A stretch of 64,000 nt of DNA from VAZQ01 sp963725185 (GCA_963725185.1 CAVRXO010000012.1:1-64000); one strand, 5' to 3'. Counted from the first letter of the stretch, positions 46,428-58,506 are shown. Made by a program: numbers and translations. Notes: generated from the letters alone by a model not told the origin.

Positions 46428-47618
46428 ATGAATGGCAGACAAGACGCTGACGGCTGGTCGGAGCCCGCCCCGACCGCACTCCTGGTGCTCGCCGACGGCA
46501 CCGTGCTCGAAGGCACCGGCTTTGGGGCCACCGGCTCGGCGGTCGGCGAGGTCTGCTTCAACACCGCCATGTCCGGCTACGAGGAGATCCTCACCGATCC
46601 CTCCTATGCGGGGCAGATCATCACCTTCACGTTTCCCCATATCGGCAATGTCGGCACCAACGAGGAGGACGTCGAGACCGTCAACATGGCGGCGACCCCG
46701 GGCGCGCGCGGCGTCGTGCTGCACAGCGCGATCACGCAGCCCTCGAGCTACCGCGCCACCCGCCATCTCGATCAATGGCTCAAGGCGCGCGGCGTGATCG
46801 GCCTCGCCGGGATCGACACCCGCGCGCTGACCAGCCTGATCCGCAAGCACGGCATGCCCAATGCGGTGATCGCGCATTCGCCCGACGGCGTGTTCGATCT
46901 CGCCGCCCTGAAGCGAGAGGCGCGCGAATGGCCGGGCCTGGTCGGCATGGACCTGGTGCCGATGGTGACCAGCGGCCAGCGCTTCACCTGGGACGAGACG
47001 CCGTGGCGCTGGGGCACCGGCTTCGGGCGGCAGGAGAAGCCTGAATTCCACGTGGTCGCCATCGATTACGGCATCAAGCGCAACATCCTGCGCCTGCTCG
47101 CGGGCTCGGGCTGCCGGGTCACCGTCGTGCCGGCGCAGACCTGCGCCGACGACATCTTGGCGCTCAAGCCCGACGGCGTCTTTCTCTCCAACGGCCCGGG
47201 CGATCCGGCCGCCACCGGCCTCTACGCGGTGCCGGTGATCCGCGGCATCATCGATGCCGGCGTGCCGACCTTCGGCATCTGCCTCGGCCACCAGATGCTG
47301 GGCATCGCCATCGGCGGCAAGACCATGAAGATGCACCAGGGCCATCACGGCGCCAACCATCCGGTCAAGGATCTCACCACCGGCAAGGTCGAGATCACCT
47401 CCATGAACCACGGCTTCGCGGTCGACCGCGCCACCCTGCCGGCGAGCGCGGTCGAGACCCACGTGTCGCTGTTCGACGGCTCCAATTGCGGCCTCGCCCT
47501 CAAGGACCGGCCGGTCTTCTCGGTGCAATACCACCCCGAAGCCTCGCCCGGCCCGCGCGACAGCCACTACCTGTTCGCCCGCTTCACCGGCCTGATGCGC
47601 GAGCGCAGGCGGGCGTGA
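46428..47618 (+). CDS. carA: Carbamoyl-phosphate synthase small (glutaminase) subunit
   Basis: The protein is 396 residues. The N-terminal CPSase small domain has GEVCFNTAMSGYEEILTDPS and GNVGTNEEDVETVN. The class I glutamine amidotransferase domain has the nucleophile Cys in TFGICLGHQMLGIAIGG, the oxyanion LSNGPGDPAA and the His/Glu pair in VQYHPEASPGPRDS. It releases ammonia from glutamine for the CarB subunit, feeding arginine and pyrimidine synthesis. carB lies 4.7 kb away on the same strand, separated by six features. Confidence 0.97.
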   Translation: MNGRQDADGWSEPAPTALLVLADGTVLEGTGFGATGSAVGEVCFNTAMSGYEEILTDPSYAGQIITFTFPHIGNVGTNEEDVETVNMAATPGARGVVLHSAITQPSSYRATRHLDQWLKARGVIGLAGIDTRALTSLIRKHGMPNAVIAHSPDGVFDLAALKREAREWPGLVGMDLVPMVTSGQRFTWDETPWRWGTGFGRQEKPEFHVVAIDYGIKRNILRLLAGSGCRVTVVPAQTCADDILALKPDGVFLSNGPGDPAATGLYAVPVIRGIIDAGVPTFGICLGHQMLGIAIGGKTMKMHQGHHGANHPVKDLTTGKVEITSMNHGFAVDRATLPASAVETHVSLFDGSNCGLALKDRPVFSVQYHPEASPGPRDSHYLFARFTGLMRERRRA

Positions 47619-47655
47619 CGATCCCGAAGGGACCACTCAATCGCTTGGGGCTGAA

Positions 47656-48432
47656 GTGAACAAAATTCTCATCATGGGGCTGCCGACGGCGGGCAAGACC
47701 ACCTTGGCCAGGGTGCTGGCGCCGCGGCTCAATGCGGTGCATTTCAACGCCGACGACGTGCGCAACAATATCAACAAGGAGCTCAGCTTCTCGGAGGCCG
47801 ACCGGATCGAGCATGCGCGCCGGATGGGCTGGCTGTGCGACCAGGTGGTCAAGGCCGGCTGCTTCGCGATCGCGGATTTCATCTGCCCGACGCCGGCCGC
47901 CCGCTCAGCCTTCGCGGCCGGCGGCGAGCCGTTCGTGATCTGGGTCGATCGGATCAAGTCGGGACCCTACGAGGACACCAACCGGCTGTTCGTCGCGCCC
48001 GAGCATGTCGACCTGCGGGTCACCCCCGAGGGAGCGCCGGAATATTGGGCCGAGGAGGTGATGCGGCGGCTGCGGCCGATCTTCGATCCGAAGAAGCCCA
48101 CGGCGCTCTTCCTCGGCCGCTACCAGCCGTTCCATGATGGGCACAAGGCCCTCATCATCGAGGGCCTCCGGCGGGTCGGGCAGGCCTGCATCGCGGTGCG
48201 CGACACCCAAGGCGTCGACGAGAAGAATCCGTTCGACTTCGAATATGTGCGCGCCCGCATCGAGCACGGCCTCAAGGAATTCCAGGGCCGCTTCGTGGTC
48301 GTCTCGGTGCCCAACATCACCAACGTGTTCTACGGCCGCGACGTCGGCTACCGCATCGAGCGCATCGATCTCGATGCCACCATCGAGGAGGTCTCGGCGA
48401 CCGAGGCGCGCAAGAAGCTCACCGCGCGCTGA
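47656..48432 (+). CDS. Fusion of APS-kinase-like kinase and nucleotidyltransferase
   Basis: The protein is 258 residues. The N-terminal half has a Walker A loop, IMGLPTAGKTTLA, and helix segments HFNADDVRNNI and ADRIEHARRMGWLCDQ. These are the motifs of adenylylsulfate-kinase-like P-loop kinases. The C-terminal half (from about residue 145) has FLGRYQPFHDGHKALI with the HxGH of nucleotidyltransferases and SATEARKKL, equivalent to the closing ISSTxIR motif. It joins a kinase and an adenylyl/cytidylyltransferase on one chain, so phosphorylation followed by activation of one small molecule is likely by inference. The start is GTG, 37 bases after carA. Substrate unknown; not a sulfate enzyme by context. 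Confidence 0.75.
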   Translation: MNKILIMGLPTAGKTTLARVLAPRLNAVHFNADDVRNNINKELSFSEADRIEHARRMGWLCDQVVKAGCFAIADFICPTPAARSAFAAGGEPFVIWVDRIKSGPYEDTNRLFVAPEHVDLRVTPEGAPEYWAEEVMRRLRPIFDPKKPTALFLGRYQPFHDGHKALIIEGLRRVGQACIAVRDTQGVDEKNPFDFEYVRARIEHGLKEFQGRFVVVSVPNITNVFYGRDVGYRIERIDLDATIEEVSATEARKKLTAR

Positions 48433-48867
48433 AGCATGGCGGGGCAAGGAATTATGCCGGCACGTTGCGATTCCTGTTGACCCGAGGTGCCAAATCAGCG
48501 CATTCGTCAAATTGAAACTCGCGAATTGCGCCCGGGCGGGAGACCGCGCCGGGCTTTGTTTTGCGCGATGGGTCGTTTCCGTTTGGTCGCTCGCGGCTCG
48601 GCAAACGATCGCATTCTGCGTGAGGCGACGCGGGCACGGGCTAAGGAGGTTGTTATTTTCCTGTACTTAACAAGCTAACAAGCATCGGTAGGCTGGGCGA
48701 AGACGCGCAACGCCCGCACCCACCATCGGCCTGGCCGTAGGGGCCTGGCGCTAAGCGCCTGGCGCTTAAGGGATCGCCGACAGCGATTCGGATCCCGGAA
48801 ACGCCGTACTGGCGCTCGTCGATCCTGCCCGGTAGCTTGCCGCGGTTTTGGCGCCGAGGGGAAGTGA
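48433..48867. other. Gene-free interval after the fusion gene
   Basis: No gene. It holds a terminator-like hairpin at 48531-48562 and, further on, short inverted pieces (GGCGCTAAGCGCCTGGCGCT, about 48747-48766). The promoter of the methyltransferase gene should lie in the last 100 bases. Confidence 0.5.
48531..48562 (+). terminator. Rho-independent terminator candidate
   Basis: The stem is CCCGG-GCGG, a GAGA loop, and CCGC-G-CCGGG, followed by CTTTGTTTT. It lies about 100 bases downstream of the kinase-transferase fusion and would end the carA transcript. One bulged G is present. Confidence 0.6.
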
Positions 48868-49569
48868 ATGGAAGCGATGTCCGACTGGCGGTCCTTCTGG
48901 GACAGCGACCATTCGATCTACGTCAATGCCCGCCACAAGGACGTGCACTACCGCGAGATCGCCGACCGGATCGCGGCCTTCGTGCCGGGGCCAAGCGCGC
49001 GCGTGCTCGACTATGGCTGCGGCGAGGCGATCCATGCCGACCGGGTGGCCGCGGTCGCCGCGCAGGTGCTGTTGTGCGACCAGGCGCCAAGCGTGCGCGC
49101 CGCAATCGCGGCCCGCTTCGCGGCCGATCCGCGCATCCGCGCGCTGGCGCCCGAGGAGGTTGAAGAGCTGCCGGATCGCAGCCTCGACCTCATCGTCGCG
49201 AACTCGATGACCCAATATCTGTCGCCCGCCGAGCTCGATCGCGTGCTTGCCCTCTGGCGCCGCCTGCTGGAGCGGGGCGGCACGCTCATCGTCGGCGATG
49301 TGATCCCGCCCGATGCCGGCGCGCTCACCGACGTCATGGCGCTCTTGCGCTATGCCGCCGCCAACGGTTTCTTCGTCGCCGCCCTGTGGGGCCTGGCACG
49401 AACCGCGGTGTCGCCCTACAGGCGGTTGCGCAGCCGCATCGGCGTCACCCGCTACGCGCAAGCCGCCTTCATGGAAATGCTCAAGTCGGCCGGCTTTGCG
49501 GCCGAGCGCCTGCCCCGCAACCTGGAGCACAACGCCGCCCGCATGACGTTCCGGGCCCGCCCGCTTTAA
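48868..49569 (+). CDS. Class I SAM-dependent methyltransferase
   Basis: The protein is 233 residues. RVLDYGCGEAIHADRVA is motif I (SAM-binding Gly loop), LLCDQAPSVRAAI is motif II, and SLDLIVANSMTQYLSPAELD with LLERGGTLIVGDVIPP are motifs IV and V. This is the Rossmann methyltransferase pattern, and no cysteine or target-domain features point to DNA or protein. ITRYAQAAFMEMLKSAGF-like text at the end resembles methyltransferases acting on small molecules or lipids. It stands between a terminator and a tRNA-like gene. Confidence 0.8.
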   Translation: MEAMSDWRSFWDSDHSIYVNARHKDVHYREIADRIAAFVPGPSARVLDYGCGEAIHADRVAAVAAQVLLCDQAPSVRAAIAARFAADPRIRALAPEEVEELPDRSLDLIVANSMTQYLSPAELDRVLALWRRLLERGGTLIVGDVIPPDAGALTDVMALLRYAAANGFFVAALWGLARTAVSPYRRLRSRIGVTRYAQAAFMEMLKSAGFAAERLPRNLEHNAARMTFRARPL

Positions 49570-49624
49570 GGCTAATCCGATATCGCGCTTGCCGATGACG
49601 CGCTTGCCGACTAGAAGCCGCACC

Positions 49625-49699
49625 GGCCCGGTGGCGGAGTGGCGACGCGAAAGCCATGCATGGCTTCCAACCCTGGTTCGATTCCAGGCTGGGCCTCCA
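49625..49699 (+). tRNA. tRNA-like gene, probably tRNA-Cys(GCA), with an odd anticodon arm
   Basis: 75 bases: acceptor GGCCCGG with CTGGGCC, D arm GCGGAGTGGCGACGC, T arm CCTGG-TTCGATT-CCAGG, discriminator U and encoded CCA. U73 and the acceptor are typical of cysteine tRNAs. The anticodon arm reads AAGCC-ATGCAT-GGCTT, a six-base loop containing GCA, one base short of normal. Either a base is missing through sequence error or this is a defective copy. A true non-canonical tRNA is less likely. Confidence 0.55.
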
Positions 49700-49820
49700 A
49701 TCGCCAGGGAAGCGCAAAGTCCTCCCTGCTCCTTCAATAGCTTGCAAGAATTCATTGATCTCGCAGGGCCGCCGGCCCGCTGTTAATCTGTTGCCGGAAG
49801 CGTACACGTGCCGAGGCTGC

Positions 49821-50795
49821 ATGAAGAAAATTTCGCGCCGTCGTTTTCTGCCCTTGGCCGCGGCCGCGGCGGCCCTTCCGGGACGCCCGGCACGGGCGCA
49901 GACCTATCCGGCGCGGCCGGTGCGCTTGATCTCCAGCTTCGCGGCCGGCGGCCCCAACGACCTGCTCGCGCGTCTGATCGGCCAATGGCTGTCGGAGCGG
50001 CTCGGCCAGCCCTTCATCATCGACAACCGGCCCGGCGCCGGCGGCAATATCGGCGCCGAGGCGGCCGCGAAGGCCCCGCCGGACGGCTATACGCTCCTGC
50101 TGATCGCGCCCGCGAACGTGGTCAATGTCACGCTCTACGACAGCTCCAACTTCAATCTCATGCGCGACATCGCGCCGGTCGGCGGCCTCACCCGGGTGCC
50201 GGAGGTCATGGAGGTCAACCCTTCGGTCCCCGCCAAGACGGTCGGCGAGTTCATCGCCTACGCCAAGGCCAACCCGGGCAAGATCAACATGGCCTCGGGC
50301 GGCAATGGCAGCGCCGCGCACGTGTCGGGCGAGCTGTTCAAGATCATGACCGGCATCGACATGGTGCACGTGGCCTATCGGGGGCTGGCGCCGGCGCTCA
50401 CCGACCTCTTGGCGGGCCAAGTGCAGGTCATCTTCGACAGCGTGCCCAACTCGATCGCGTATATCCGGGCGGGCCAGCTGCGCGCGCTCGGAACCACCAC
50501 CGCGACGCGCCTGGATGCTCTGCCGGATGTCCCGACCGTCGGCGAATCCGTGCCTGGCTTCGAGGCCAGCGCGATGGCGGGCGTGGGCGCCCCGAGGAAC
50601 ACGCCCACGGAGATCATCGAGACGCTCAACCGGCAGATCAATGCCGGGCTGGCCGACCCCAAGATGAAGGCGCGTCTCGCCGACCTCGGCGGCACCCCGA
50701 TCCCGGGCTCGCCCGAAGACTATGGGCGGCTATTGGCGGCCGAGATCGAAAAATGGGCCAAAGTGATCCGCGCCGCCCACATCAAGCTCGAATGA
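49821..50795 (+). CDS. Tripartite tricarboxylate transporter substrate-binding protein (Bug family), Tat-like signal
   Basis: The protein is 324 residues. The start is ATG 49821, giving KKISRRRFLPLAAAAAALPG, a twin-arginine-type signal and not the usual Sec signal of this family. The ligand motifs are PVRLISSFAAGGPNDLLARL, IIDNRPGAGGNIGAEAAAKA, MASGGNGSAAHVSGELFKIM and MVHVAYRGLAPALTDLLAGQ. It ends just 11 bases from the stop of the minus-strand phosphosulfolactate-synthase-like gene. No transporter membrane genes are near. The ligand is unknown. Confidence 0.88.
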   Translation: MKKISRRRFLPLAAAAAALPGRPARAQTYPARPVRLISSFAAGGPNDLLARLIGQWLSERLGQPFIIDNRPGAGGNIGAEAAAKAPPDGYTLLLIAPANVVNVTLYDSSNFNLMRDIAPVGGLTRVPEVMEVNPSVPAKTVGEFIAYAKANPGKINMASGGNGSAAHVSGELFKIMTGIDMVHVAYRGLAPALTDLLAGQVQVIFDSVPNSIAYIRAGQLRALGTTTATRLDALPDVPTVGESVPGFEASAMAGVGAPRNTPTEIIETLNRQINAGLADPKMKARLADLGGTPIPGSPEDYGRLLAAEIEKWAKVIRAAHIKLE

Positions 50796-50806
50796 GCTTG
50801 CCGCGA

Positions 50807-51763
50807 TCAGCGCAGCGTCTTGGCGACATCGGCGTCGATCGGGTAGGGCTCGGTCCACCAATCCGCGGCCGCCGTTCCGCCGTTGCGGGCGAGCGATCGC
50901 ACCCACAGGCGTGAGCTCGACTTGCTCGGCCCCGGGATGAAGATGATGCCGCGGCGGATGGCCTCGACATAGCGGATCTCGTCGAGCGAGGAGCCGCCGG
51001 CGAAATTGACCTCCGGGCCGAAGGTGCGCACCGCCCAGAAGCGATGGCAGTTGCGCAACTCGAACGAAGCCTGGTTGGTGATCTCGATGCCGATATTGGC
51101 CAGCCCCACCGCCTTGACGATCTCGCGGATCTCTCTGTCGCCGCTCGCCTTCTCGCCGTAATCGCCGATCGCTTCGCGCACCACGCGGTTCTCCAGGAAG
51201 ACCTGCTCGCAGCCGGACGCCAGGAGCTCCTTCATGTCCGCGATGATGATATCGACATTGAGCCTGCCGCCGCCGGCACGCGCCCGGTCGCCCTCCTGAT
51301 GCTTCTGCCCGACCTCGCCCCAGAGCTTGAAGCCAAGCTCGCGCGCCAGCGCGGTATATTTGATCTGGTCCTCGTCCGCCTTGCGCTCGCGCGCCGGATC
51401 GTCGAGGCGCACCGCCTTGGTATCGATCTGGCAATGGGTGAAGCCCATCTCGCGCGCCTTGCGCAACAGCTCGTCCGCCTTGCCCTGGTAATAAGCAATG
51501 GCGAAGATCGGATCGTCCAGGCCGACATTGAGATTGAAGTCGCGGTAGAGCTTCACCCGCTCCTCCACCACCCGGTGCGGCATCATCAGGAGCGCCGGCA
51601 CGAATTTGACGGCGTCCGCGTAGTCGCCCCAGATCTCGAGCATGCTGCGCAGCCAGTCGACCAATTCGCCCTCGTCGCCGATGGTCGTCATCCCCTGCTT
51701 GCGCGGCTTGCCGCCGCGCGGCGCCAGCTCGAGAAAGTCGAAGAAGCGCGCGTCGTTTTTCAT
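50807..51763 (-). CDS. Phosphosulfolactate-synthase-like (ComA family) protein
   Basis: The protein is 318 residues. GGKPRKQGMTTIGDEGELVD near the start, YADAVKFVPALLMMPHRVVE, ELGFKLWGEVGQKHQEGD and QVFLENRVVREAIGDYGEKA follow the order of ComA, a TIM-barrel enzyme that joins sulfite to phosphoenolpyruvate to give phosphosulfolactate for coenzyme M or sulfolactate. The lysine and acidic residues in KFV and GEVGQK fit the active site. Neither ComB nor ComC is nearby. In bacteria such homologues are known beside sulfolactate genes, but here the context gives no pathway, so the reaction is inferred from fold only. Confidence 0.65.
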   Translation of the reverse strand: MKNDARFFDFLELAPRGGKPRKQGMTTIGDEGELVDWLRSMLEIWGDYADAVKFVPALLMMPHRVVEERVKLYRDFNLNVGLDDPIFAIAYYQGKADELLRKAREMGFTHCQIDTKAVRLDDPARERKADEDQIKYTALARELGFKLWGEVGQKHQEGDRARAGGGRLNVDIIIADMKELLASGCEQVFLENRVVREAIGDYGEKASGDREIREIVKAVGLANIGIEITNQASFELRNCHRFWAVRTFGPEVNFAGGSSLDEIRYVEAIRRGIIFIPGPSKSSSRLWVRSLARNGGTAAADWWTEPYPIDADVAKTLR

Positions 51764-52314
51764 CGGGAATCCTTGCTGCTATGGGGCCACGAGGTGGGAG
51801 ATGACATCGCCGAAGCCGGCACCTCCGCAGCGCGGTTGCCGGGAGCGGCTTTCCTGCGCAGGAGCGCGGCCTGCTTGCGCGGGAGGCTTCTGGAGGCTGA
51901 GCCGCCTCCGATCGCGGGGAATGTGTTCTGACCGGGCAAGCCTCCTTGCCCGTCCTCCAAGCCGGTTCTTTGCGGTTGTGGGACCCGAATGCTAGCCAAT
52001 TCGCCCCTAGGGTCAATGACTTTGCCAGCCGCGCTCGCAAGATGGGAGAGCACCCGGGATTGCGTCGTCCGCCCTACGATCCGATATAGGCGTGGAGCAC
52101 TCCCGGGCGCCGCCAGGGCATGCGAGCGCGCCCCTTCCCTCCCCGGCGATTCTGCGTTAATGAGCGCGCGCCGCGGCGGGCTTGCGCCCGGGCTCCCAGG
52201 ACGCGCGACCGCGCGCCCTTTTTTTATGCCTGCGCGCATGGTCGGCGACGGCAGCACCGGTTCGCCGCCCCGTGACCGCGCCCGAGCCGGCTGCGAACGA
52301 AAGCAAACGTCTGG
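51764..52314. other. carB upstream region
   Basis: No gene with good support. It contains a short Arg-rich open frame from ATG 52160 (MSARRGGLAPGLPGRATARP) that overlaps the carB start, and a GC hairpin followed by a seven-T tract at 52201-52227 inside it. These are the parts of a possible attenuator. Confidence 0.45.
52201..52227 (+). terminator. Possible attenuator/terminator ahead of carB
   Basis: ACGCGCGACCGCGCGC forms a short GC stem and is followed by CCTTTTTTT. It lies about 90 bases before the carB start in the same direction, and no same-strand gene ends nearby. A role in controlling carB read-through is inference. Confidence 0.4.
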
Positions 52315-55624
<3,310 letters not shown>

Positions 55625-56030
55625 ACCCCAAGGAATTGGGACAAGCCGCAAGGAACCGGGGCGGTCCGCGAAGGTTGCCAACGGGCGGCCGCGGCCATAT
55701 TTTGCCCGGTGCGCCGCTCGAATCCCGGCTAGGCCGGCTTTTGGGCGGAGCCTGGGGAACCGCGCTAGGCAATGGGAGTTTGGGAACGGGGTTCACGATC
55801 GAGGGTTGCGCGCAAGCTTCGGCCCGAGATCCGGCTTTTTGTTCTCGCTGTTCCACCTCCCGCGTTCCCGGACGGATCGTCGGAGGCGGAACATCATGGT
55901 GCTCGACGTGGTGGCGCCTTATCGGGCGCTCGACTGATCCGTGCTGAGGCTTCAACACCGCGATCAATGGCTCATTGATCAAGTGTTGCAACCCGAACAC
56001 GGGTTCAAGATTTGGAGGATTGAAGGACCG
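55625..56030. other. carB-greA interval
   Basis: No gene seen. GATCAATGGCTCATTGATC (55964-55982) and AACCCGAACACGGGTT (about 55990-56005) form two small hairpins just ahead of greA, which might lie in its leader. Confidence 0.5.
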
Positions 56031-56504
56031 ATGGACAAGCTCCCGATGACTGCTGAGGGCTATGCGACGCTCGAGACCGAGCTCAAGCATCGCCAGCAGG
56101 TGGAGCGGCCACGCATCATTCAGCAGATCACCGATGCGCGAACGCACGGCGACCTGTCGGAAAATGCCGAATATCACGCCGCCAAGGAATCGCAATCGAT
56201 CAACGAGGGCCATATCGCGGATCTCGAGGACAAGCTCGCGCGCGCCGAGGTCATCGACGTGTCGAAATTGTCCGGCGATACGATCAAGTTCGGCGCCACG
56301 GTCACGTTGGTCGACGAGGACACCGAGAAGAAGATGGTGTGGCAGATCGTCGGCGAGCCGGAGGCAGATGCCCGAAAGGGCAAGATATCCATCACCTCGC
56401 CGGTGGCGCGCGCCCTCATCGGCAAGGCCAAAGGCGCCAGCGTCGAAGTGGTCACGCCCGGCGGCGCCAAGGCCTACGAGGTCAAAAAGGTGGAATGGCG
56501 CTGA
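56031..56504 (+). CDS. greA: Transcription elongation factor GreA
   Basis: The protein is 157 residues. LPMTAEGYATLETELKHRQQ begins the coiled coil, and ARTHGDLSENAEYHAAKESQ is its conserved tip, whose acidic residues (DLSENAEY) reach the polymerase active site and drive RNA cleavage in stalled complexes. The globular C-terminal domain has VDEDTEKKMVWQIVGEPEAD, ISITSPVARALIGKAKG and AKAYEVKKVEW. ATG 56031 has AAGGA upstream; the frame extends upstream without homology. carB lies before it, as in related genomes. Confidence 0.97.
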   Translation: MDKLPMTAEGYATLETELKHRQQVERPRIIQQITDARTHGDLSENAEYHAAKESQSINEGHIADLEDKLARAEVIDVSKLSGDTIKFGATVTLVDEDTEKKMVWQIVGEPEADARKGKISITSPVARALIGKAKGASVEVVTPGGAKAYEVKKVEWR

Positions 56505-56521
56505 GCCTCTTCCCTCCCGCT

Positions 56522-56727
56522 GATATGACGAAACCACCGCGCTCTCGGGGACACCTCCCCCTGCAAGGGAGAGGTCGGATCGCGTAGCGATCCGGGTGGG
56601 GGTCCCGCCACAAGCGCCGAATCTGCGGGGGAGACGAGACCCCCACCCGGCGCCGGAGCCTGTCATCGGGCCGGCCAAAGGCCGGACCCGTTGGGCGCCA
56701 CCCTCCCCCTTTCAGGGGGAGGGATTC
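56522..56727. repeat. Palindromic repeat, family C, copy 2
   Basis: Near-identical to 18516-18680: ACACCTCCCCCTGCAAGG, GATCGCGTAGCGATC, GGTGGGGGTCCCGCCACAAG and CCTCCCCCTTTCAGGGGGAG. An extra insert (about 56658-56693) with GGCCAAAGGCC is absent from copy 1. It fills the gap between greA and the converging Lrp gene. Confidence 0.85.
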
Positions 56728-57199
56728 AGCGGTCGAGCTCCAACGGCACCATGGCGGCGTCTTTGGAATTGCGCAGCGTGAGCGATGTCTTGACGTTGCG
56801 CACGTGGGGCGCGGCGGTCAATTCCGCCACGAAGGCCTGGAAGGTCTTGAGGTCGGGGGCAACGCATTTGAGGATGAAATCGATCTCCCCCGACAGCATC
56901 CAGCATTCCCGCACCAGCGGCCGGTCGCGCACGAAATCCTCAAACGCCTTCAAGTCGGCCTCCGCCTGGCTGGTGAGGTGGACCATGGCGAACACCGTCA
57001 CTTCGTAGCCCAGCAGCTTTTCGTCCAGCAGCGCCCGGTACCCTTTGATGTAGCCGGCCTCCTTGAGGGCGCGCACGCGGCGCAAGCAAGGGGGCGCCGA
57101 GATCCCGACCCGGCGGGACAGCTCCACATTGGTGATGCGGCCGTCATCCTGCAATTCCTTGAGGATTTTCCAATCAATCGAGTCGAGTTGAGTTTCCAC
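56726..57199 (-). CDS. Lrp/AsnC family transcriptional regulator
   Basis: The protein is 157 residues. The N-terminal helix-turn-helix is LDSIDWKILKELQDDGRITN with VELSRRVGISAPPCLRRVRA, and the ligand-binding RAM domain follows (VFAMVHLTSQAEADLKAFED, VRECWMLSGEIDFILKCVAP). The start is GTG 57199 after GGGAGG. Such proteins sense amino acids and control nearby or global genes. It is divergent from trxB, with 317 bases between, so trxB is a possible target. Confidence 0.92.
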   Translation of the reverse strand: METQLDSIDWKILKELQDDGRITNVELSRRVGISAPPCLRRVRALKEAGYIKGYRALLDEKLLGYEVTVFAMVHLTSQAEADLKAFEDFVRDRPLVRECWMLSGEIDFILKCVAPDLKTFQAFVAELTAAPHVRNVKTSLTLRNSKDAAMVPLELDR

Positions 57200-57516
57200 A
57201 AGAGCCTCCCACGGGGGCGAGGGGCAACTCTTGCTGCCCTGGGCGGGTACGAAACATTGTTGCGCAAAGGGCCGCAAGGGCCAGTCAAGGGGCCAGTGGG
57301 ACGCCGCCTTCGGGTCGGTCGCCCGCCACAAGGCCTTCCTGCCTGTCGCGAAGGCTGGCTGGTGTCTTGATACCATCTCGGGGGCACACGGGCTGTGGGC
57401 TTCCGGTCTGCGTGTCTTGCATAGCTCGCCGGAGACCTTAAATTGATGCTGCCGAGCGGCCGGCTGGGCCCGCGGGCGGCGGCGCTTGCGCCAATCACAC
57501 ACCGGGGTCGTTACAG
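57200..57516. other. Divergent Lrp-trxB promoter region
   Basis: No gene seen. It contains GGGCCGCAAGGGCCAGTCAA and GGGGCCAGTGGG-type short repeats near 57270-57300. Lrp sites are degenerate and none can be marked with confidence. Confidence 0.4.
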
Positions 57517-58506
57517 ATGGGCAAGAGCACCCGTGCCAAGGTCGTCATCGTCGGCTCGGGGCCGGCCGGCTATACGGCCGCCATCTACGGGGCGCGGGCG
57601 ATGCTGGAGCCGATCCTCATTCAAGGCATCCAGCCGGGCGGCCAGCTGACCATCACCACCGACGTGGAGAACTATCCGGGCTTTGCCGACGTCATCCAGG
57701 GTCCCTGGCTCATGGAGCAGATGCAGCGGCAGGCCGAGCACGTGGGCACCCGGATCGTGACCGATCACGTCAACAAGGTCGAGCTTGGCCAGCATCCGTT
57801 CCGGCTCGTATGCAATTCCGGCGACGTCTATCTGGCCGATGCGCTGATCATAGCGACCGGAGCGCAAGCGCGTTGGCTGGAGCTGCCGTCAGAGCAAAGG
57901 TTCAAGGGCTATGGGGTATCGGCCTGCGCCACCTGCGACGGATTTTTCTATCGCGGCAAGGAAGTGATCGTGGTCGGCGGCGGCAATACCGCGGTCGAGG
58001 AAGCGTTGTTCCTGACCAATTTCGCCGCGAAAGTCACGCTGGTGCATCGGCGCGACAGCTGCCGCGCCGAGAAGATTCTGCAGGATCGCCTGTTCAAGCA
58101 CCCCAAGATCTCGGTGGTCTGGAACACCGAGCTCGACGAGGTCACCGGGAGCGAGAACCCGCTCAAGGTCACCGGGGTCCGCCTCAGGGACACGCGGACC
58201 GGGGTCATCAGCGAGCGGCCGGCGGATGGCGTGTTCATCGCGATCGGACACACGCCGGCGTCCGAGCTGTTCGCCGGGCAGATCGAGATGAAGCCTTCGG
58301 GCTATATCAGGACGGCCCCTTTCTCGACCGCCACCTCGGTGCCGGGCGTGTTCGCGGCCGGCGATGTCACGGACGATATCTATCGCCAGGCGGTGACGGC
58401 GGCGGGCCAGGGCTGCATGGCCGCGTTGGAAGCCGAACGCTTCCTGGCGGCCCGAATCGAACAGACAGCGGAATCGGAAAACCGGGCAACGGCCGAGGTC
58501 GGCTGA
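57517..58506 (+). CDS. trxB: Thioredoxin-disulfide reductase
   Basis: The protein is 329 residues. The FAD-binding motif is VVIVGSGPAGYTAAIYGARA, the redox pair is SACATCDGFFYRGK (CATC), the NADPH motif is VIVVGGGNTAVEEALFLTNF, and GVFAAGDVTDDIYRQAVTAA closes the FAD site. It moves electrons from NADPH to thioredoxin. The chain has an extra N-terminal MGKSTR and a normal C-terminus. A LysR gene follows 65 bases later on the same strand. Confidence 0.97.
   Translation: MGKSTRAKVVIVGSGPAGYTAAIYGARAMLEPILIQGIQPGGQLTITTDVENYPGFADVIQGPWLMEQMQRQAEHVGTRIVTDHVNKVELGQHPFRLVCNSGDVYLADALIIATGAQARWLELPSEQRFKGYGVSACATCDGFFYRGKEVIVVGGGNTAVEEALFLTNFAAKVTLVHRRDSCRAEKILQDRLFKHPKISVVWNTELDEVTGSENPLKVTGVRLRDTRTGVISERPADGVFIAIGHTPASELFAGQIEMKPSGYIRTAPFSTATSVPGVFAAGDVTDDIYRQAVTAAGQGCMAALEAERFLAARIEQTAESENRATAEVG

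Noticed and set aside
48487..48678. Short basic open frame MPNQRIRQIETRELRPGGRP
   Set aside because: It runs through the terminator hairpin, has no ribosome site and shows no family pattern.
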